DNA from: Chloroflexota bacterium
GTDB taxonomy: Bacteria; Chloroflexota; Dehalococcoidia; UBA3495
Length of the DNA stretch: 9,174 bases
Assembly (NCBI GenBank): GCA_002707185.1
Contig: PAMF01000034.1
Coordinates: forward strand, 1-9,174
Reading direction: 5' to 3'
In this document: in pieces, positions 6,281 through 9,174 of the stretch
How positions within the stretch are numbered: position 1 is the first letter of the stretch
How the letters are laid out: each line of letters starts with the position of its first letter
The notes under the pieces: generated by a model
Databases searched by the model: none
Told to the model about the DNA's origin: nothing
Seen by the model: only the letters and a program-made list of their open reading frames with translations
Translations under genes and position numbers: made by a program

Positions 6281-7488
6281 CGCCTTCAAAAATAGCTTTC
6301 CTCTCTATACACACTTGTCCTTTAGCGGCCCCTGGACAGGGTAAATCAGGGGGAATGAATGTACACGTTCGGCAACTTGCGGCAGCTTTAGGTGATATGG
6401 GTGTTGGAGTCGATATTTTTACCAAGACACACAGCGGGCAATCTGACGAAATTGAACTTTTGAGTGATAACGTTCGGGTAATACATTTGAACGCCGGAGA
6501 CCTTGATGTTCCGTTAGAGAGCTTATTTGAACATTTACCTGAATTCCTTCACGAATTCACAAGATACAACAATGAATATGGTATTGGATACCAGGCGGTT
6601 CATTCTCATTATTGGATGTCTGGATGGGTTGGACAAAAAATAGCGAATGATCTGAATATTCCGCATTTAATCACTTTTCACACCCTAGCTCGCATTAAAA
6701 TGCAGTCCCGGCCGGGTGAACAGGAGTCTCTTAGGCGTCAAGATACGGAACAGGATATCATGGCTGATGCGGATAAAATAATCGCTTTTAGTCCCCACGA
6801 GAGGGATGCAATGGTACGATTATATAAAGCGCCGTCTGATAGGATTGAATTGGTGCCATGCGGCGTTGATTTGACTCGCTTTAAGCCGATAGATCGATCG
6901 CAAGCAAGAAAACATCTAGGTATAAACGGGGAAAAAGTGTTTTTGTATGTCGGTAGAATAGAATCTCTCAAAGGGGTAGATCTCCTTCTTGAGACCGCCG
7001 CTCATCTAGATGGTTCTCAGGATATTAGAGTTCTGGTCGTAGGGGGGGATGACGGCAGAGGACAAGCTGTCTCACGCTTAAAACAACGGGCTAAAGACCT
7101 GGATATAGATGGTATGGTTGAGTTCGTTGGGAGAGTGGATCAGGATCAGCTGCCAATTTATTATAATGCGGCAGATGTTTGTGTTGTACCTTCATTTTAT
7201 GAAAGTTTTGGGTTGGCAGCATTAGAATCAATGGCATGTGGCACGCCAGTTGTAGCCTACAGAGTTGGTGGATTACCAACTATCATTAAGCATGGTAGTA
7301 CGGGCTATTTAAAATCGTGGAGGTGTCCAGAAGCCTTTGCCAATTCCCTAGAGATGATGACATCTAGTAACAGTTTGATCAAGGCTATGGGTCAGGCTTC
7401 TCGAGAGAGGGCTGAAACCATGGGATGGGATCGAGTGGCTTTTACCTTATCTGAACATTATAAATCTCTGGGTAGGGAGATCGTATAG
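6277..7488 (+). CDS. Glycosyltransferase family 4, MshA/sucrose-phosphate-synthase-like
   Basis: This 403-residue cytoplasmic enzyme is a retaining GT-B glycosyltransferase that should move a sugar from a nucleotide donor to an unknown acceptor. The N-terminal acceptor domain has the glycine loop KSGGMNVHVRQLA (23-35), HSHYWMSGWVG (109-119) and TFHTLARIK (133-141), all close to the pattern in MshA, the mycothiol glycosyltransferase, and in sucrose-phosphate synthases. The donor domain shows VPCGVDLTRFKP, YVGRIESLKG (224-233), and the E-x7-E motif in ESFGLAALE (Glu309 and Glu317). These features support the family, not the substrate; mycothiol synthesis would need mshB and mshC, which are not here. 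The start is TTG at 6277, sharing TTGA with the stop of the acyltransferase gene, with GGTGGTGA at 6262-6269 as a modest binding site. The overlap suggests coupled translation. Confidence 0.88.
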   Translation: MTPSKIAFLSIHTCPLAAPGQGKSGGMNVHVRQLAAALGDMGVGVDIFTKTHSGQSDEIELLSDNVRVIHLNAGDLDVPLESLFEHLPEFLHEFTRYNNEYGIGYQAVHSHYWMSGWVGQKIANDLNIPHLITFHTLARIKMQSRPGEQESLRRQDTEQDIMADADKIIAFSPHERDAMVRLYKAPSDRIELVPCGVDLTRFKPIDRSQARKHLGINGEKVFLYVGRIESLKGVDLLLETAAHLDGSQDIRVLVVGGDDGRGQAVSRLKQRAKDLDIDGMVEFVGRVDQDQLPIYYNAADVCVVPSFYESFGLAALESMACGTPVVAYRVGGLPTIIKHGSTGYLKSWRCPEAFANSLEMMTSSNSLIKAMGQASRERAETMGWDRVAFTLSEHYKSLGREIV

Positions 7489-7505
7489 AAACCAAGGATC
7501 AACAT

Positions 7506-8159
7506 ATGATGTCTCGTAGGCAAAACCCAGCGCGTCGAATGGCGCTTCACATACAAAGAATGCTAGGAGCTGGTCTACTAGTAGTTCTGCCTATTGGTAT
7601 AACGCTCTTAGTTCTGCGCTTCTTCTTTGAGTTACTTGATCCAAGCCTACAGCCTATGCTCGAATTTCTTCCGGGAACCTACGTGACTGGTTCAGGCATA
7701 TTTGCTTTAATCATTATTTTATATTTGATAGGTATTGTAGCTTCCCATGTAATAGGACGGCGCTTGATTACCTTTGGTCATCTGGTGATGGAACGTATAC
7801 CTATTATTAAAAGCATATACGGCACCACTAGGAGTGGTATAGATATGTTGGCCGGCGTTAAAGACGCTCCCTATAGAGGGGTGGTTTTAGTTGAATGGCC
7901 ACGCGAGGGGATGCGGGTACTCGGGCTGGTCACATCACATATTGAGCGAGATGATGGACAGGAGATGATGTTCGTGTACATCCCAACTACTCCTGTTCCG
8001 TCTTCAGGGTTTTTGGTATTAGTCGGGCATAAAGATGTAACACCAATAGATATGAGTGTTGACGACGCGGTCAAAATTATAATATCAGGTGGAATTTTGG
8101 CGGGTGATTGGCTCAAGTCTGCTAATTTAGATGGATTAGACGAGACTCGTAACGATTAA
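7506..8159 (+). CDS. DUF502 family membrane protein
   Basis: This 217-residue protein belongs to the DUF502 family (PF04367), small bacterial and plant membrane proteins without a settled biochemical function; plant members (COV1/LCV) affect vascular patterning and Golgi traffic. A short basic N-terminus (MMSRRQNPARR) precedes a hydrophobic helix at about 18-43 containing the family motif LPIGITLLVLRFFFELLDP. A second helix spans about 62-84. The diagnostic ERIPIIKSIYGTTR lies at 97-110, followed by a soluble domain with VLVEWPREGMRVLGLVT and a TPVPSSGFLVLV segment. The length is normal. ATG 7506 is chosen because AAGGA (7494-7498) lies 7 nt upstream; the next codon is also ATG. It starts 17 nt after the glycosyltransferase stop, so probably belongs to the same transcript, and is the last plus-strand gene. 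Confidence 0.92.
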   Translation: MMSRRQNPARRMALHIQRMLGAGLLVVLPIGITLLVLRFFFELLDPSLQPMLEFLPGTYVTGSGIFALIIILYLIGIVASHVIGRRLITFGHLVMERIPIIKSIYGTTRSGIDMLAGVKDAPYRGVVLVEWPREGMRVLGLVTSHIERDDGQEMMFVYIPTTPVPSSGFLVLVGHKDVTPIDMSVDDAVKIIISGGILAGDWLKSANLDGLDETRND

Positions 8160-8170
8160 CTACATCGTTA
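8150..8170. other. Hairpin over the DUF502 stop codon
   Basis: TAACGAT (8150-8156) and ATCGTTA (8164-8170) form a perfect 7-bp inverted repeat with a 7-nt loop that contains the DUF502 stop codon. It sits where plus- and minus-strand transcription converge. There is no T-rich tract on either side, so it is not a standard intrinsic terminator, though it could stabilise a transcript 3' end. The remaining bases to 8205 show nothing I recognise. Confidence 0.4.
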
Positions 8171-8205
8171 ACCCTCAGTGGTGTTCGTGAACCTGAACGG
8201 ATTAG

Positions 8206-8281
8206 TGGCGACCCGGAGCGGATTCGAACCGCCGATCTTTGGCTTGACAGGCCAATATGTTAACCGCTACACCACCGGGCC
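8206..8281 (-). tRNA. tRNA-Asp (anticodon GTC)
   Basis: The reverse complement folds as a complete 76-nt tRNA including the encoded CCA end. The acceptor stem pairs GGCCCGG with CCGGGTC (one G-U), the D stem GTGT with ACAT around loop AGCGGTTA, the anticodon stem TTGGC with GCCAA, and the T stem GGCGG with CCGCT around TTCGAAT. The anticodon loop CTGTCAA has GTC, at 8246-8248 on the plus strand, which reads aspartate codons. The discriminator base G73 fits bacterial tRNA-Asp identity. It has its own promoter upstream and faces the convergent DUF502 gene. Confidence 0.97.
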
Positions 8282-8316
8282 ACAGTAGGTGGGAGAACCA
8301 TAAATGTTCACTGAGG

Positions 8317-8346
8317 AGTGTATGACTCTAACAATATATGTGTCAA
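8317..8346 (-). promoter_or_regulatory. Sigma70-type promoter for tRNA-Asp
   Basis: On the minus strand a perfect -35 TTGACA (plus positions 8341-8346) is followed after 18 bp by TACACT (8317-8322), a four-of-six match to the -10 hexamer. Transcription would start near 8310, giving a leader of about 29 nt before the mature tRNA 5' end at 8281. It lies in the gap after the oxidoreductase stop codon, so the tRNA need not depend on that gene's transcript. Confidence 0.7.
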
Positions 8347-8367
8347 GGCGCTAGGGTACTTAAGTTA

Positions 8368-9174
8368 TTAATTGCTTGTCTCCTCCGATCTATGGGCCTT
8401 CTGGTTACGTTTATCCTTTTCCTTAAAATGGGGTATCACATATTTACCAAAAAGCCGTATAGAGTTCATAATTTCCTCGTGTGTAGCCCTTCCTGCCTGA
8501 AATATCGGCATTATTTCGTCCACACCCATTGATTCAAAATCTTCGATCACTTTAATACAGGAATCAGGGTCTCCCACACAATATCCTCCTCCGGATAGTA
8601 ACTGATCAGGACTAGGCGTTTCTTGCTGTTGAGGATCTTGGCTTACCATGTTCCGTGATCCACCTTGTAGATAAAACTGGTAATCGGACGGGACCAAATC
8701 TTGATCAACTCCGGCCCATTCCAATTGGAAACGTTTCTTACTTTGGTCCAAATACCAGCCTGCAACTTCTGACCCTTTTTGACGGGCTCTAGCCCCGTTT
8801 TCATCACAGAATCCAATAGTTGATGCGACGACTTGTTTGTTTGTGAAATGTCCAACAGGATTAGCGTGGGCGATGGACTTGTAATATGTATCAACTAAGT
8901 GTCGAGTTTTGTCAGCACCTCCTAACGTATTTACTAGACAGCCTAATCCGAGCTCGCCTGCAAGCTGAAAGGTGTCTTCCTGTGTACACGCCATCCACAA
9001 AGGTGGGTGTGGTTTTTGAATTGGCTTAGGTATAACTTCCCTTGGTGGTATGCTCCAATGCTGTCCCTCGTGGGAAAATACGTCTTGAGTCCACATTCCA
9101 GGTAAGCAATTAAGGGTTTCTAGCATCATGCTGTGGGATTGAGATGCGTCGGTTCCGAATGGATTTAACTGATA
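8368..9174 (-). CDS. LLM-class (luciferase-like) flavin/F420-dependent oxidoreductase, 5' end outside window
   Basis: The visible 268 codons are the C-terminal two-thirds of a bacterial luciferase-like monooxygenase family protein, which is normally 350-400 residues. The frame stays open to the window edge: the codons before the first ATG (9127-9129) encode YQLNPFGTDASQSHS, and the ETLNCLPGMWTQD and FSHEGQHWSIPP segments that follow are the usual LLM region after the flavin-binding barrel strands. PKPIQKPHPPLWMAC is the family's P-x-P-x-Q-x-P-H-P-P signature. The C-terminal part has GYCVGDPDSCIKVIEDFESMGVDEIMPIFQAG, the typical closing barrel helix, then a short charged tail to TAA at 8368-8370. 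Such enzymes use FMN or F420 to oxidise or reduce diverse small molecules; the substrate is not predictable. It is expanded in marine Chloroflexota and in actinobacteria. It is the only protein gene on the minus strand here and lies upstream of tRNA-Asp. Confidence 0.9.
   Translation of the reverse strand, partial: YQLNPFGTDASQSHSMMLETLNCLPGMWTQDVFSHEGQHWSIPPREVIPKPIQKPHPPLWMACTQEDTFQLAGELGLGCLVNTLGGADKTRHLVDTYYKSIAHANPVGHFTNKQVVASTIGFCDENGARARQKGSEVAGWYLDQSKKRFQLEWAGVDQDLVPSDYQFYLQGGSRNMVSQDPQQQETPSPDQLLSGGGYCVGDPDSCIKVIEDFESMGVDEIMPIFQAGRATHEEIMNSIRLFGKYVIPHFKEKDKRNQKAHRSEETSN

Noticed and set aside
6277..7488. Naming the glycosyltransferase mshA and proposing mycothiol synthesis
   Set aside because: The GT4 motifs are shared with sucrose-phosphate synthases and other enzymes, and no mshB, mshC or mshD is present in the window.
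8150..8170. Inverted repeat at the DUF502 stop as a bidirectional terminator
   Set aside because: The 7-bp stem is perfect, but neither strand has the following T tract, so it is kept only as a hairpin.
8206..8281. tRNA-Asp as an integration site for a mobile element
   Set aside because: No integrase gene, no second copy of the tRNA 3' end and no base-composition change is visible on either side.
8338..8532. A 64-codon plus-strand frame encoding a hydrophobic peptide
   Set aside because: Most of it lies antisense to the 3' end of the LLM oxidoreductase, whose protein is clearly conserved; there is no ribosome-binding site and the frame is best explained as a shadow.

Overview
This is an ordinary bacterial chromosomal segment made mostly of housekeeping genes. 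No mobile element, CRISPR array or phage gene is visible. The rpsF-ssb-rpsR order is the near-universal bacterial arrangement. S18 carries cysteines (CSFC, then CAKH) and an Arg/Gly-rich N-terminal extension. The window also has a membrane-anchored SurA-type foldase, an MshA-like GT4 enzyme and a luciferase-like oxidoreductase. Together these would fit a Chloroflexota bacterium of the Dehalococcoidia/SAR202 type, but that placement is inference from gene content and protein style, not from a search.

Layout. Positions 2-7488 carry a compact, co-directed plus-strand series. It begins with the 3' end of a gene taken as rpsF (acidic tail made of an 18-bp tandem repeat), then ssb (GTG start) and rpsR. 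A 145-nt gap with a weak terminator-like hairpin follows. Next come a membrane-anchored SurA/PpiC-like foldase, homoserine dehydrogenase (TTG start), threonine synthase, GTP cyclohydrolase I (no ordinary start codon at its natural N-terminus), an Acetyltransf_6/FemAB-like GNAT protein and a GT4 glycosyltransferase that overlaps it by 4 nt. A DUF502 membrane protein at 7506-8159 ends the plus-strand series. On the minus strand lie a tRNA-Asp(GTC) with encoded CCA and its own sigma70-like promoter, and the 3' part of a luciferase-like (LLM) flavin/F420 oxidoreductase that runs off the right edge.

How the genes work together. ssb, rpsF and rpsR serve replication and the 30S subunit. The hom and thrC products catalyse the homoserine-forming and final threonine-forming steps; homoserine kinase is not in the window. 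FolE starts tetrahydrofolate (or pterin/queuosine) synthesis. The GNAT and GT4 genes are translationally coupled and may act on one envelope glycan or small-molecule product. The foldase and DUF502 protein are envelope proteins.

Points most worth checking are the missing canonical folE start, the degenerate parvulin domain in the foldase, the perfect 18-bp repeat in the rpsF tail, and the GNAT/GT4 pair. I see no convincing new multi-gene system.
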